In this document: in pieces, positions 53,542 to 63,334 of the stretch | How the letters are laid out: each line of letters begins with the position of its first letter | How positions within the stretch are numbered: position 1 is the first letter of the stretch | Source: JAEUMG01 sp963805405 | GTDB taxonomy: Bacteria; Pseudomonadota; Alphaproteobacteria; Rhizobiales; Aestuariivirgaceae | DNA: 64,000 nt | Assembly (NCBI GenBank): GCA_963805405.1 | Contig: CAWDUC010000020.1 | Location: 496,001 to 560,000, forward strand | Reading direction: 5' to 3' | Notes under the pieces: model-generated | What the model saw: the letters and a program-made list of their open reading frames with translations, nothing else | Databases searched by the model: none | What the model was told of the DNA's origin: nothing | Program-made: the position numbers and the translations under genes

Positions 53542-55275
53542 ATGAATTTGTTTGCCCATTTCGAGCAAGTCGTGGCCGAGGCGCTTGCCGCCCTCACGGC
53601 GGAAGGTGTTCTCCCCGAAGGCCTCGATCTCACCAAGGTGGCGGTCGAACCGCCGCGTGATGCGGCGCACGGCGATGTCGCGACCAATGCGGCGATGGTG
53701 CTTGCGAAGCCCGCGCGCATGGCGCCGCGCGCGCTCGCCGAAAAGCTCGCCGAAAAGCTCGCCGCCAATCCGGATATTCAGTCCACGGAGGTTGCAGGGC
53801 CGGGGTTTATCAATCTCACGCTCAACCCTGAATTCTGGCCGAAAGCGCTGCTCGCCGCGCTCGATCTCGGGGATGCCTATGGCCGCTCGGGAATGGGGCA
53901 GGGGCTGAAGGTCAATGTCGAATATGTCTCGGCCAATCCGACCGGCCCTTTGCATGTCGGCCATTGCCGGGGGGCGGTCTTTGGCGATGCCTTGGCGAGC
54001 CTGCTCGGCGAGGCGGGCTACCAGGTTACCAAGGAATATTACATCAACGATGCGGGGGCGCAGGTCGATATTCTCGCGCGTTCCGTCTATCTGCGTTATC
54101 GCGAGGCGCTCGGCGAAAAGATCGGAGAGATTCCAGCGGGGCTCTATCCGGGCGAGTATCTGAAGCCGGTAGGCGAGGCGCTGGCTCGCGAGTACGGCAA
54201 GAGCTTTCTCGATGCTGGCGAATCGGTGTGGCTCGCGCCAATACGCGCAACCGCGATCGGCATGATGATGGATCTCATCCGCGAGGATCTTGCAGCGCTT
54301 AATATCCGCCATGAGTTATTCGCCTCAGAGCGTGCGCTGCATGAAAGCGGCGCGGTTGCCGAGACAGTCGAGGCGCTACGGCGGGCGGGCCATGTCTATC
54401 AAGGGCGTTTGCCGCCGCCCAAAGGCGAGGTTCCGGAGGATTGGGAAGACCGCGAACAGTTGCTGTTCCGCGCCACGGCATTTGGCGACGACATCGATCG
54501 CCCGCTCGTCAAATCGGACGGATCCTATACCTATTTTGCCTCTGACGTGGCCTATAGCCGCGACAAGATCAGGCGCGGTTTCAAGGAGCTCATCTATGTG
54601 CTCGGGGCCGACCATGGCGGCTACGTCAAGCGGCTCGAAGCGGTAGCGGCGGCGCATGCCGGTGATTCGGTCGAGGTCATCGTCCGGCTGTGCCAATTGG
54701 TAAAATTGTTCCGAGGCGGCGAGCCTGTCCGCATGTCAAAGCGGGCCGGGGAATTCGTGACGCTGCGCGACGTCGTCGACGAGGTGGGGGCCGATGTCGT
54801 GCGCTTCATCATGCTGTTTCGGAAGAACGAGGCGCCGCTCGATTTCGACTTCAAGAAAGTTACCGAAGCCTCGAAAGACAATCCGGTTTTTTATGTCCAA
54901 TATGCGCATGCCCGGATTTGCTCGGTGTTCAGGAATGCACCCGCTGAAGCGGCCCTCATGCCTGACCTTGCGCGATTCACCTTGTCCGGCGACCCCGCCG
55001 AGATGGCGGTGATCCGCCGGGTTTGCGCCTGGCCGCGGATCGTGGAATCTGCCGCCGCGGCTCATGAGCCGCACAGGATCGCCTTTTATCTCCATGATTT
55101 GGCGAGTGATTTTCACGCGCTGTGGAACAAGGGCAAAGAAGCGCCGCAATTGCGCTTCATCGTCAAAGGCGATGTTGAGACGACTATCGCACGGCTCGCA
55201 TTCTTGCGCGCGATTCGCTATGTTCTTGCAAATGGCCTTCGAATCCTCGGGGTGAGGCCCGTCGACGAGATGTAG
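53542..55275 (+). CDS. argS: Arginyl-tRNA synthetase
   Basis: Class I synthetase, 577 aa. It starts MNLFAHFEQVVAEALAALTA. NPTGPLHVGHCRGAVFGDAL is the HIGH-type motif; YVLGADHGGYVKRLEAVAAA and VRMSKRAGEFVTLRDVVDEV (the KMSKS equivalent) follow. The DALR anticodon-binding end includes NPVFYVQYAHARICSVFRNA and IAFYLHDLASDFHALWNKGK. An upstream in-frame extension to 53473 has no family support. The SPOR gene follows after 16 bp. Confidence 0.96.
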   Translation: MNLFAHFEQVVAEALAALTAEGVLPEGLDLTKVAVEPPRDAAHGDVATNAAMVLAKPARMAPRALAEKLAEKLAANPDIQSTEVAGPGFINLTLNPEFWPKALLAALDLGDAYGRSGMGQGLKVNVEYVSANPTGPLHVGHCRGAVFGDALASLLGEAGYQVTKEYYINDAGAQVDILARSVYLRYREALGEKIGEIPAGLYPGEYLKPVGEALAREYGKSFLDAGESVWLAPIRATAIGMMMDLIREDLAALNIRHELFASERALHESGAVAETVEALRRAGHVYQGRLPPPKGEVPEDWEDREQLLFRATAFGDDIDRPLVKSDGSYTYFASDVAYSRDKIRRGFKELIYVLGADHGGYVKRLEAVAAAHAGDSVEVIVRLCQLVKLFRGGEPVRMSKRAGEFVTLRDVVDEVGADVVRFIMLFRKNEAPLDFDFKKVTEASKDNPVFYVQYAHARICSVFRNAPAEAALMPDLARFTLSGDPAEMAVIRRVCAWPRIVESAAAAHEPHRIAFYLHDLASDFHALWNKGKEAPQLRFIVKGDVETTIARLAFLRAIRYVLANGLRILGVRPVDEM

Positions 55276-55291
55276 TGCGGGATGGGGTTTT

Positions 55292-57745
55292 ATGGATCAG
55301 AACGCCTCCAATGGACCGAGCAAGGGGAGCTGGCGCGAAAAGCTGGGCCTTGGAAACGGTAAGAAGGATATGCCGAAAATCGCCGACGAATTTAAGCCGA
55401 CACCTGCCGAGCCCAAGCTTGCGCAGAAAGCCTCAGGAACCGCGCCCCGTGCGCCGCAACCCGTAACAAAACTTGCTCCCATGGCGCCCCGAACACCGGG
55501 CGCCCGCAGCATGCCGCAGCCCAAGACCTCCCCCACGCCCACGCCGCCCAAGCCTGCCGTTGCGGTGGCTCAAGACAGCCTTGCCGAACGCTTGAAGGCG
55601 CAACGCCAGGCTGCCGAGAAACTTGCCGAGCAACGGGTTTCGATGGCGAGGGAAAAGGCCGAAACGCGAGCCAGTGATTCGGCGCGCAACGATCAGCCCC
55701 GTCCGCTACCGGCGCCCGGCGACAAGCCCAAATTCACTTTCGCCGAGGAAGAGATCGCTGCCGCCAAGCGCGAGACTCCGGCAAGTCCGGGCAAGGAATT
55801 CCAGGCCGGGCTCCTGCGCAAGGCGCCTCCGCCACCGCCACCTATGAACGGACCAAACGTCACGCCGCCACGTCCGACACTTGGCGGGGAAAAGCCGATC
55901 GCTGGCACCGGTGGAGATTTGCGGCGGATGCAACCGCAGCCTGGCGCCGGCACGCAACCTTCGCTCGGTTATCGGCCTCTCGACCCGCCAAGCTTCCAAA
56001 GCGCGCTTAAGCGTGGAAGTGGAATTCAGGCGCCGCAGCGCACCGCGTTCAACACTCAGCGTCCAAGTTTCGGCGACAACGGGTTCGGCGATCAGCGACG
56101 CCGCGAGCCGGCGGAAGATTTTAGGCGGCGGCCTGAGCCAAGTCTGCGCGGTGAAGAGCGTGGCGATATGCTGCGCGCCGAACCACGACGGGGAGGCGGG
56201 CGCGGACGCCGCCAAGAGTATGAAGAAGATATGGGCGACGTCTTTGAAGACGAGGCGCCGCCGCAACGCCGGCGCGCCAACGCCCGCGACTACAACCAAG
56301 CCTATCAGGAATATGACGAGACCGAGCGCGATGAAGCGCCACGCCGCCGGTCGAGTGGACCACTGCTGATATTGCTCGCCATTCTCGTGGTGGCGGGGCT
56401 CTTCGTCACCGCCTTGTGGTATTATTATTTCCACATGAAGCCGGTTTCGGTCACGAGCAGTGGTTCGGTGCCGGTGATCACCGCTCCTGATGCCCCAGCA
56501 AAGGTCAATCCGGAGCCGAATGCGGAAGCGACAGACGGCAATGCGTCTACCGCCTCGACAGCCAAGAAGAAGATTTATGATCGTATCCTCGGCGAGGCCG
56601 ATGCCGGTGGCCAGATGGTTCCGACCGAGGAGCAGCCTTCATTGGTCGAGCCGACGCCGCAGCCGGACAACACCAACATGCTGCCCGAGCCGGTTGCTCC
56701 CAGCGGTCAGACCGGGATGAACAACGACTCCTCCGCCATGCCGATCCCGGAGCCGGCAAGTGGAGAGAACGCCGGCGAGACGATGCCGACACCCGAACCG
56801 CTGCCGCTGCCGCCGACGCCCGGCAATGACGGGACTCAGGGTTCGATCTCTGGACCGGATACGCAGACGCTCGCCGCCGAAGTGAACAACGCGACCCGCG
56901 GTGCGCAGGCAAGCGGCCTTTCCGCAGAGCCCGAGCCGATGGCGCCGAAATCTTCCGCTTCGGCGGGCGAGAGCCTCGCGATGGCCGAGGCGAATGATGG
57001 TGCGGCGATTGACGAGCAGGCGACGCCGCCATCCGACGAGCCTGCAGCGGCCGATCCCGACGAGGTCCAGCCTCCAAAGGCAAAGGCCAAACAAAAGGCG
57101 GCAACATCCAAGGCCAAGGCTCAAAAGAGCGTTGCTGAAACGGCTGCCAACAATGGCCAGCCATTGGTTCTCGTACCCCCAGAAGAACCGCCGCCACCTC
57201 CTGTCGCTGCCGAGAGCATCACTCCGTCCACCCAGGACGTGGCATCGACAACGTCGAACACCACAAGTACCTCCGGACTTTTCGGCAATGGCGCCAAGAA
57301 GCTAACCGGCAAGCGGGCCGAAAATGCCGGCTCTACCGCGAAGTCGATTTCAACTTCGCAGAAGTCGAGCGCATCCAGCCAGGACCAGGTTGCGTCGATC
57401 GACACACAGCAGCGCACCACGACATCAAGCGCGCTCGTGCCTGAATCCGCACCGGCTCCGAAGGAAACCACCACCAATTCATCGACATCAGGCGGCACAG
57501 GCTATGTTGCGCAGGTCGCATCACTGCGCAGCGAAACCGAAGCGCGCGCCGAGCTTGATCGCTTGCGCGGAAGCTATGGCAGCCTGATTGGCAATCTTTC
57601 GACCCGCATCACCAAGGCAACCGTAGCCGGAACGACGCGCTATCGACTCGGTTTCGGTCCGTTGCCGTCGCGCAGCCAGGCGGCGAAGCTTTGCAGTTCA
57701 CTCATTGCAGCAGGCGAACGCGACTGCGCCGTGCGGGGCCTCTAA
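55292..57745 (+). CDS. Large SPOR-domain membrane protein (cell division / peptidoglycan binding)
   Basis: An 817-aa bitopic protein. Residues 1-350 are cytoplasmic, Pro/Arg/Gln-rich and apparently disordered (PKTSPTPTPPKPAVAVAQDS). A membrane span lies at about 357-382 (LLILLAILVVAGLFVTALWY). Residues 385-730 are a periplasmic Pro/Ser/Ala-rich spacer. The SPOR domain is the last 80 residues (GYVAQVASLRSETEARAELD, RYRLGFGPLPSRSQAAKLCS). It should localise to septal peptidoglycan. Its position between argS and nagZ is characteristic of alphaproteobacteria. Confidence 0.9.
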   Translation: MDQNASNGPSKGSWREKLGLGNGKKDMPKIADEFKPTPAEPKLAQKASGTAPRAPQPVTKLAPMAPRTPGARSMPQPKTSPTPTPPKPAVAVAQDSLAERLKAQRQAAEKLAEQRVSMAREKAETRASDSARNDQPRPLPAPGDKPKFTFAEEEIAAAKRETPASPGKEFQAGLLRKAPPPPPPMNGPNVTPPRPTLGGEKPIAGTGGDLRRMQPQPGAGTQPSLGYRPLDPPSFQSALKRGSGIQAPQRTAFNTQRPSFGDNGFGDQRRREPAEDFRRRPEPSLRGEERGDMLRAEPRRGGGRGRRQEYEEDMGDVFEDEAPPQRRRANARDYNQAYQEYDETERDEAPRRRSSGPLLILLAILVVAGLFVTALWYYYFHMKPVSVTSSGSVPVITAPDAPAKVNPEPNAEATDGNASTASTAKKKIYDRILGEADAGGQMVPTEEQPSLVEPTPQPDNTNMLPEPVAPSGQTGMNNDSSAMPIPEPASGENAGETMPTPEPLPLPPTPGNDGTQGSISGPDTQTLAAEVNNATRGAQASGLSAEPEPMAPKSSASAGESLAMAEANDGAAIDEQATPPSDEPAAADPDEVQPPKAKAKQKAATSKAKAQKSVAETAANNGQPLVLVPPEEPPPPPVAAESITPSTQDVASTTSNTTSTSGLFGNGAKKLTGKRAENAGSTAKSISTSQKSSASSQDQVASIDTQQRTTTSSALVPESAPAPKETTTNSSTSGGTGYVAQVASLRSETEARAELDRLRGSYGSLIGNLSTRITKATVAGTTRYRLGFGPLPSRSQAAKLCSSLIAAGERDCAVRGL

Positions 57746-57773
57746 GCTCTTCCCCATCAACAGGTTGACGAAC

Positions 57774-58791
57774 ATGCAGATCGGCGCCTTTATTTCAGGC
57801 TGTGGCGGATACGCCTTGTCACAGGACGAACGTCGCTTCTTCGATGCGACGAAGCCTTGGGGGCTTATCGTCTTCCGTCGCAACTGCGAGTCGCCCGAGC
57901 AGATCAAGTCTCTCGCTACTGAGTTCCGCGCCATCGTTGGCCGGCGCAATGCCCCGGTTTTCGTCGATCAGGAGGGTGGGCGCGTTCAGCGCCTCGGACC
58001 GCCGTGCGAACCATTGGCGGAAGTATCCTGCGGCGAGCCGTTACGGCGAACTCTATCGCAATGATCCGCTCGCGGCGCTACGCGCCGCGCGCAATGTCGG
58101 GCGATTGATGGCGGAAGACATGATCGCAGCCGGCATCAATGCCGACTGCGTGCCGGTGCTCGACGTGCCGCAGCCGGATGGCCACAACATCATCGGGGAT
58201 CGTGCTTACGCCCGGGACGTGACGCAGATCATCGCTTTGGCGCGTGCCCACATGACGGGGATGATGGAAGGCGGCGTCATGCCGGTAATCAAGCACATTC
58301 CCGGCCATGGTCGCGCAAAGGCCGACAGCCACCTGGAATTGCCGGTGGTCACCGCTAAACGCGGTGAACTCGAAGCCATCGACTTTCCACCCTTCGCAGC
58401 GCTTGCCGATGCCCCCATGGCTATGACGGCGCATGTCGTCTACACGGCGTTCGACAAGGATGCTCCGGCGACCCTGTCGAAGAAAGTCATCCGAACTGTG
58501 ATCCGGAAGACGATCGGGTTCCGGGGGCTCTTGATGAGCGATGACCTCTCCATGAACGCGCTCAAGGGTTCGCTCTCGGAGAGAGCGGCCGGCGCACTGC
58601 AGGCCGGTTGCGACATCTTGCTCCACTGCAACGGTCAAATCGGCGAGATGGAGGAGGTTGCCCGCGCTGCGGGGCTGCTGAAGGGTAAGGCCTTGTCGCG
58701 GGCTCGCCGGGCTACGAAGTCCGTCGGGCGCCCGCAGGCGTATGAAAAAGCCATGGCGCTCAAGGATCTGGATCGGCTCGCAACGGCTTGA
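57774..58791 (+). CDS. nagZ: Beta-N-acetylhexosaminidase NagZ (one frameshift)
   Basis: Glycoside hydrolase family 3 enzyme of peptidoglycan recycling, about 338 aa. It starts MQIGAFISGCGGYALSQDER; WGLIVFRRNCESPEQIKSLA, VFVDQEGGRVQRLGPP and VIKHIPGHGRAKADSHLELP carry the substrate residues, and LLMSDDLSMNALKGS has the nucleophile Asp. A break near 58012 separates CEP from WRKYPAASRYGELYRN; the restored WRKYP fits the family. Cytoplasmic. scpA and scpB follow. Confidence 0.93.
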
Positions 58792-58873
58792 AGTTGCGGA
58801 TAAGCTGAAAAGAGCAGAGCGAATCAGTGCCGCGAATTGCGACAATGTCGCGATGTCGAAAATTGATGGCTGA

Positions 58874-59686
58874 ATGAACACCGAAACCACATCGCAGGAC
58901 GTCTGGCCGGACGGCGCAGGGCCGGTTCGCGCCGAGCCCGAGACGGATGAAGGCGAGACCCTGATCGTCGATGTCGACGGCTTTGAGGGTCCGCTCGACC
59001 TGTTGCTCGATCTCGCCCGGCATCAGAAGGTCGATCTCGCACGCATTTCGATCCTGGCGCTTGCCGAGCAGTATCTTGAATTCATCGAGAAGGCGCGTGC
59101 CAAGCGGCTAGAACTTGCCGCTGACTATCTCGTCATGGCGGCATGGCTCGCTTATCTCAAGTCGCGGCTTTTGATTCCCGCGCCTCCTGGCAGCGAGGAA
59201 CCTCCAGCCGAAGACCTTGCCGCGCGACTTGCCTTCAGGTTGCAGCGTCTCCAGGCGATGCGGGTGGCGGCAGCGCAGCTTATGGGGCGCAATCGGCTCG
59301 GACGCGACGTTTTTGCGCGAGGCGCTCCAGAGGCGACGGTATTCGAAACCAAGCGCGAATATGCCGACAACCTGATCGATCTTCTCAAAGCCTATGCGCA
59401 ACGCCGCCAGGAGAAGCTCCGGCATCGCAGCTATCAGGTGCGCAAGCTTCCGACCTGGTCCATCAAGGAAGCGCGCGGCGTACTGGAGCGGCTGATCGGT
59501 CTTATGGACGACTGGAATCGCCTCGATGCGTTTCTTGTGGAGTATCTCGCCGAGCCGTCCATGCGCCGCTCAGTGATGGCATCGAGCTTCACGGCCAGCC
59601 TGGAGTTGGCGCGGGAAGGAAGTATCGAACTGCGCCAGGAAGCGGCATTCGATCCGATTTACATGCGCCGCGGCAAAGCAGCGTAG
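58874..59686 (+). CDS. scpA: ScpA, segregation and condensation protein A
   Basis: Kleisin subunit of the SMC-ScpA-ScpB condensin, 270 aa. VDVDGFEGPLDLLLDLARHQ with KVDLARISILALAEQYLEFI is the SMC-neck-binding N-terminus; DYLVMAAWLAYLKSRLLIP is the family hallmark. A winged-helix C-terminus ends QEAAFDPIYMRRGKAA. The 82-bp spacer before it contains the inverted repeat GCGACA-N-TGTCGC. scpB starts 21 bp downstream. Confidence 0.94.
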   Translation: MNTETTSQDVWPDGAGPVRAEPETDEGETLIVDVDGFEGPLDLLLDLARHQKVDLARISILALAEQYLEFIEKARAKRLELAADYLVMAAWLAYLKSRLLIPAPPGSEEPPAEDLAARLAFRLQRLQAMRVAAAQLMGRNRLGRDVFARGAPEATVFETKREYADNLIDLLKAYAQRRQEKLRHRSYQVRKLPTWSIKEARGVLERLIGLMDDWNRLDAFLVEYLAEPSMRRSVMASSFTASLELAREGSIELRQEAAFDPIYMRRGKAA

Positions 59687-59707
59687 AAAGAATAGAGGTT
59701 TTACAAT

Positions 59708-60457
59708 ATGAGTCAGCCGGCCATGATCGTTTCGGAAGAACCCGAAAAGGGCGAAGAGAGCGGCGTAGTCGCGATTCATCCGCGTGCGGATCGCAGCCAG
59801 CATTTGCGAATAGTGGAAGCGCTACTCTTTGCCGCCGGCGACGCTTTGTCCAAGGATCAATTGGCGAAGCACTTGCCGGAAGGCGCCGATATCGACAGCC
59901 TGCTTGTCGACCTTCAGACGAATTACCAGAATCGCGGGGTCAATCTCGTACAGGTCGCCGGCAAATGGATGATGCGCACGGCTGACGATCTCAGCTTCCT
60001 CTTGCGACGCGAGACCGTCGAGCAAAAGCGACTCTCCAAGGCGGCGCTCGAGACACTGGCGATCGTTGCCTATCACCAGCCGGTCACTCGCGCCGAGATC
60101 GAGGAAATTCGCGGCGTCGCCATCTCGAAGGGCACGCTCGATATGCTGCTTGAGATCGGCTGGGTCAGAATGCGCGGTCGACGGCGCACGCCGGGCCGTC
60201 CGGTAACTTACGGTACGACCGACGGCTTCCTCAGCCAATTCGGCCTGAATGATCCGGGCGATCTCCCGGGTGTCCAGGAACTCAAGGGGGCGGGGCTCCT
60301 CGATGCGAATTTACCGCCAGGTTTCGATGTTCCCGCGCCACGCGCCGGCGACGAATTGATGCCCGACGAGGATCCACTCGAGGCTGAGGATCAGATGCCG
60401 CTTGATATGCATTTGCCCGATCCGTCAGCTCAGGCTGAGGAAGAAGAAAAGCCTTAA
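59708..60457 (+). CDS. scpB: ScpB, segregation and condensation protein B
   Basis: A 249-aa double winged-helix partner of ScpA: LRIVEALLFAAGDALSKDQL, KWMMRTADDLSFLLRRETVE, ALETLAIVAYHQPVTRAEIE and EIRGVAISKGTLDMLLEIGW, then RRRTPGRPVTYGTTDGFLSQ. The tail is acidic (DEDPLEAEDQMPLD). Cytoplasmic. Together with scpA it forms the usual pair. Confidence 0.95.
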   Translation: MSQPAMIVSEEPEKGEESGVVAIHPRADRSQHLRIVEALLFAAGDALSKDQLAKHLPEGADIDSLLVDLQTNYQNRGVNLVQVAGKWMMRTADDLSFLLRRETVEQKRLSKAALETLAIVAYHQPVTRAEIEEIRGVAISKGTLDMLLEIGWVRMRGRRRTPGRPVTYGTTDGFLSQFGLNDPGDLPGVQELKGAGLLDANLPPGFDVPAPRAGDELMPDEDPLEAEDQMPLDMHLPDPSAQAEEEEKP

Positions 60458-60461
60458 CGCG

Positions 60462-60478
60462 GGATATAATATATATCC
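60462..60478. promoter_or_regulatory. AT-rich palindrome containing a TATAAT box, upstream of the ABC ATPase
   Basis: GGATATAATATATATCC has perfect 7-bp arms around a 3-bp centre. It includes a consensus -10 TATAAT at 60465-60470; no good -35 is visible. It ends about 24 bp before the GTG of the ATPase gene, a position suited to a regulator-controlled promoter. The regulator is unknown. Confidence 0.45.
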
Positions 60479-60502
60479 GAGGTTGCTGATCGGCCATTCG
60501 CT

Positions 60503-61648
60503 GTGTACATCCCGCGCATGAGTGTCTCGGCGAGGCTCAGCGCAAAAGTTGAAAATGGCCGATGGGGTCAGCGCGGTACAGCTGCCGCGACATTCGCGGG
60601 TCGGCTTGCCTTCGAAAAAGTCTCACTCGCTTTCGGGAAGAACGAAATCGTTCGGGATGTGAGCTTCGAACTCGAACCCGGCGAGATCGTGTGTCTCCTC
60701 GGTCCATCGGGTTGCGGAAAGACGACTCTCCTCAGAATTGCAGCCGGGATTGAACGCGTGCAGGCGGGAAGGGTGCTGATCGACGGGCTCGAAATGGCAG
60801 GACCCAAAGCCTTCGTGCCGCCTGAAAAGCGAGGCGTGGGACTGATGTTCCAGGATTTCGCGCTCTTCCCGCATTTGACGATCATCGAGAACGTGGCGTT
60901 CGGTCTCAAAGCCCTGAAACGTACCGAGGCTCTGGCCGAAGCGGAGAAGGCCCTGGCCCGGGTTGGTCTCGAACGCTACGCGGAGGCCTATCCGCATGCA
61001 CTTTCGGGAGGCGAGCAGCAACGGGTCGCGTTGGCGCGTGCGATCGTGCCGCGGCCACAAGTCATGTTGATGGACGAGCCGTTTTCGGGTCTCGACCAGC
61101 GATTGCGCGAAAGTGTCCGCACCGAGACCCTCGCGCTTTTGAAGGAAACGCGCGCTACGACGATGCTCGTAACGCACGATTCTGGTGAGGCGATGGCGAT
61201 GGCCGATCGCATCCTGTTGATGCGCCAGGGTCGTCTCATCCAGACCGGTACTCCGCGAGAACTTTATCAACACCCTGCGGATGCTGCCGCGGCGCGCTTT
61301 TTCAGCGATATGAACGAAGTTGCAGGAGCGGTCAGCCGGGGCCGCGCCGAAACGCCGCTTGGCAGCTTTGCGGCTCCTAACTGCGCCCTCGATGATCGCG
61401 CCCTTGTGCTGATCCGCCCTCAGGCTTTTGAACTGGCCAGGAATGGCGTTGGCGTTGAGGGATTTGTTCTTGCTTCCCAGTATCTCGGCGATGTGACGTT
61501 AAGCACAGTTCTATTCAAGGGTGTCGAAGATCCACTTTTTGTCCGCACCGCCGCGCGGGATGCCCCGAGGCAAGGTAAAAGTGAGCATTTTTCGGTCGAT
61601 CCGACCCAGGTATTCGTCTTCCCAAACGACGGTGGCGATCCTAACTAA
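60503..61648 (+). CDS. ABC transporter ATPase, FbpC/PotA type, without neighbouring permease
   Basis: A 381-aa import ATPase: Walker A LLGPSGCGKTTLLRIAAGIE, Q-loop LMFQDFALFPHLTI, signature LSGGEQQRVALARA, Walker B VMLMDEPFSGLDQRLRE and the H-loop His in LVTHDSGEAMAMADRI. A TOBE-like C-terminal domain follows. The pattern fits iron(III) or polyamine importers. An N-terminal extension of about 35 residues is unusual; GTG 60503 or ATG 60518 may be the start, neither with a clear ribosome site. No permease or binding protein is adjacent; it stands between scpB and tatA. Confidence 0.88.
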   Translation: MYIPRMSVSARLSAKVENGRWGQRGTAAATFAGRLAFEKVSLAFGKNEIVRDVSFELEPGEIVCLLGPSGCGKTTLLRIAAGIERVQAGRVLIDGLEMAGPKAFVPPEKRGVGLMFQDFALFPHLTIIENVAFGLKALKRTEALAEAEKALARVGLERYAEAYPHALSGGEQQRVALARAIVPRPQVMLMDEPFSGLDQRLRESVRTETLALLKETRATTMLVTHDSGEAMAMADRILLMRQGRLIQTGTPRELYQHPADAAAARFFSDMNEVAGAVSRGRAETPLGSFAAPNCALDDRALVLIRPQAFELARNGVGVEGFVLASQYLGDVTLSTVLFKGVEDPLFVRTAARDAPRQGKSEHFSVDPTQVFVFPNDGGDPN

Positions 61649-61750
61649 GGCTTAAGCTGCGGTTTGTTGCGAGCCCGTACCCTTTCTGCAATAGTGCCGG
61701 CCAATTCTAGGGTCCGGACGGGCTCATCCAAAGATTTCAGGGAGATTTCA

Positions 61751-61978
61751 ATGGGTTCGTTTTCGATTTGGCACTGGCTGATCCTGATTCTGGTGGTGCT
61801 ATTGCTGTTCGGTCGGGGAAAGCTCTCCGATTTGATGGGCGACATGGCCAAGGGTATCAAGAGCTTCAAGAAGGGGCTGGCTGACGACCCCGCCACGGAA
61901 GCAGCCGAGGAAGCCAAGTCCATCGAACAGAAAGCCGCCGAGGCCGCCAAGGCGGAGCCTGAGAAGGCCAAGACCTGA
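61751..61978 (+). CDS. tatA: TatA, twin-arginine translocase pore subunit
   Basis: A 75-aa protein with a short N-terminal membrane segment (IWHWLILILVVLLLFGRGKL), the FGRGK hinge, an amphipathic helix (DLMGDMAKGIKSFKKGLADD) and a charged tail. AGGGAG lies before the ATG. It is first of the tatABC operon for export of folded proteins. The 102 bp upstream, after the ABC ATPase, may hold its promoter but I see no clear boxes. Confidence 0.96.
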   Translation: MGSFSIWHWLILILVVLLLFGRGKLSDLMGDMAKGIKSFKKGLADDPATEAAEEAKSIEQKAAEAAKAEPEKAKT

Positions 61979-62026
61979 GGCACCAGGCGGCGGGTCCGTT
62001 AAACACGTCCGGGCCCGGAGGGCTCC

Positions 62027-62470
62027 ATGTTCGATTTTGGCATTGGCTATACCGAGCTAGTGGTAATTGCGCTGGTGGCGATCATCGTCATCGGACCCAA
62101 GGATTTGCCACGCGTGCTTCGTGGGCTAGGTCGCATGATGAACAAGGCGCGCGGCATGGCCCGCGAGTTTCAGGGCCACATGGACGCCGCCATGAAGGAG
62201 GCAGGTCTCGACGAGGTGAAGCGCGACCTGCAATCGCTCAAGAATCCGGTCAGCGCCGTCAAGGACAGCGTGACGTCCGAATTGAAGAAGCAGGACGATA
62301 GCTTCAAGCAATATTTCGGCACCATAAACGATACCGAGAAGACATCACCGACGCCATCTGCCACCCCGCCGGCATCTACGCCTGCGGTAGCCGACGCTTC
62401 AGCGACTGTGACGCCGCCATCGCCCGCCAAGGTCGAAGAAGCGGCGACCGATCTGAAGCAGGCCTCCTGA
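62027..62470 (+). CDS. tatB: TatB, twin-arginine translocase subunit
   Basis: A 147-aa protein: MFDFGIGYTELVVIALVAII is the membrane segment, followed by VIGPKDLPRVLRGLGRMMNK with the conserved GPKDLP hinge and an amphipathic helix, then a Pro/Thr/Ala-rich tail. The Glu in the membrane segment (YTEL) distinguishes it from TatA. tatC follows 10 bp downstream. Confidence 0.96.
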   Translation: MFDFGIGYTELVVIALVAIIVIGPKDLPRVLRGLGRMMNKARGMAREFQGHMDAAMKEAGLDEVKRDLQSLKNPVSAVKDSVTSELKKQDDSFKQYFGTINDTEKTSPTPSATPPASTPAVADASATVTPPSPAKVEEAATDLKQAS

Positions 62471-62480
62471 GGACGCCCGC

Positions 62481-63272
62481 GTGACGCAGCAGGATATCAA
62501 CTCGACTGAAGCGCCTCTGCTCGAGCACCTGATCGAGCTGCGCCGCCGCCTGATCTATTGCGTGATCGGCCTGACCGCCGCCTTCATCATCAGCTTCGCG
62601 CTTTCGACGCAGATATTCAATCTGCTCATCCTGCCGTTCAGGTGGGGAACGGGACGATCCGTCGAACTCATTCAGACGGAGCTTCTCGGCTTCTTCTTCG
62701 TGAAGCTGAAGATCGGTTTCTTCGGCGCGATGTTCGTGACCTTTCCGCTGATCGCGATCCAGATCTACAAGTTCGTCGCGCCGGGCCTCTATTCGAACGA
62801 GCGCAATGCCTTTCGTCCCTATCTGGTCGCTACACCGATCTTCTTCCTGATGGGTGCCGCGCTCGTCTATTTCGGCCTGTTGCCGGTGGCGATTAAATTC
62901 TTCTACAGCCTCGTCGAGGGAACGGGCGGTGATGGCCAGGCCCAGGTTCAACTCATGCCGGATGTCAGGTCCTATCTCGACTTCGTCATGATGCTGATCC
63001 TTGCCTTTGGCCTCTGCTTCCAGTTGCCGGTGATCCTGACGCTGCTCGGCCAGATCGGCATCGTGAATTACGAGCAGCTCAAGAGTGGCCGGAAATTCGC
63101 GGTCGTCGGCGTCTTTGCGGTCGCCGCGATCCTGACGCCGCCAGACCCCATTTCACAGATTGCCATGGCCGTTCCCCTGATGGGGCTTTATGAGGTCGCC
63201 GTTCAGGCGGTCCGTATCCTCGACAGGCGCCGGGCGGCTGCGGAAGCAGCGAAGGACGCCGCTACCCTTTAG
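62481..63272 (+). CDS. tatC: TatC, twin-arginine signal receptor
   Basis: A 263-aa membrane protein with six spans. The N-terminal LLEHLIELRRRLIYCVIGLT is the signal-peptide binding region; the FxxFEF-like periplasmic loop region (FKFVAPGLYSNERNAF) and ILTPPDPISQIAMAVPLMGL are conserved. The start is GTG. It completes tatABC; serS follows after 62 bp. Confidence 0.96.
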   Translation: MTQQDINSTEAPLLEHLIELRRRLIYCVIGLTAAFIISFALSTQIFNLLILPFRWGTGRSVELIQTELLGFFFVKLKIGFFGAMFVTFPLIAIQIYKFVAPGLYSNERNAFRPYLVATPIFFLMGAALVYFGLLPVAIKFFYSLVEGTGGDGQAQVQLMPDVRSYLDFVMMLILAFGLCFQLPVILTLLGQIGIVNYEQLKSGRKFAVVGVFAVAAILTPPDPISQIAMAVPLMGLYEVAVQAVRILDRRRAAAEAAKDAATL

Positions 63273-63334
63273 GCACATCACTTGGCGCGGCGGGATTCGG
63301 GCCCTATACGGGGGGCCGAAACGGGACTTTTCTC

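Noticed and set aside
60503..61648. Definite PotA partner of the importer at 11-13.7 kb
   Set aside because: It lies 47 kb away, is as similar to iron-type FbpC as to PotA by eye, and has no permease neighbours. It is kept as a hypothesis only.
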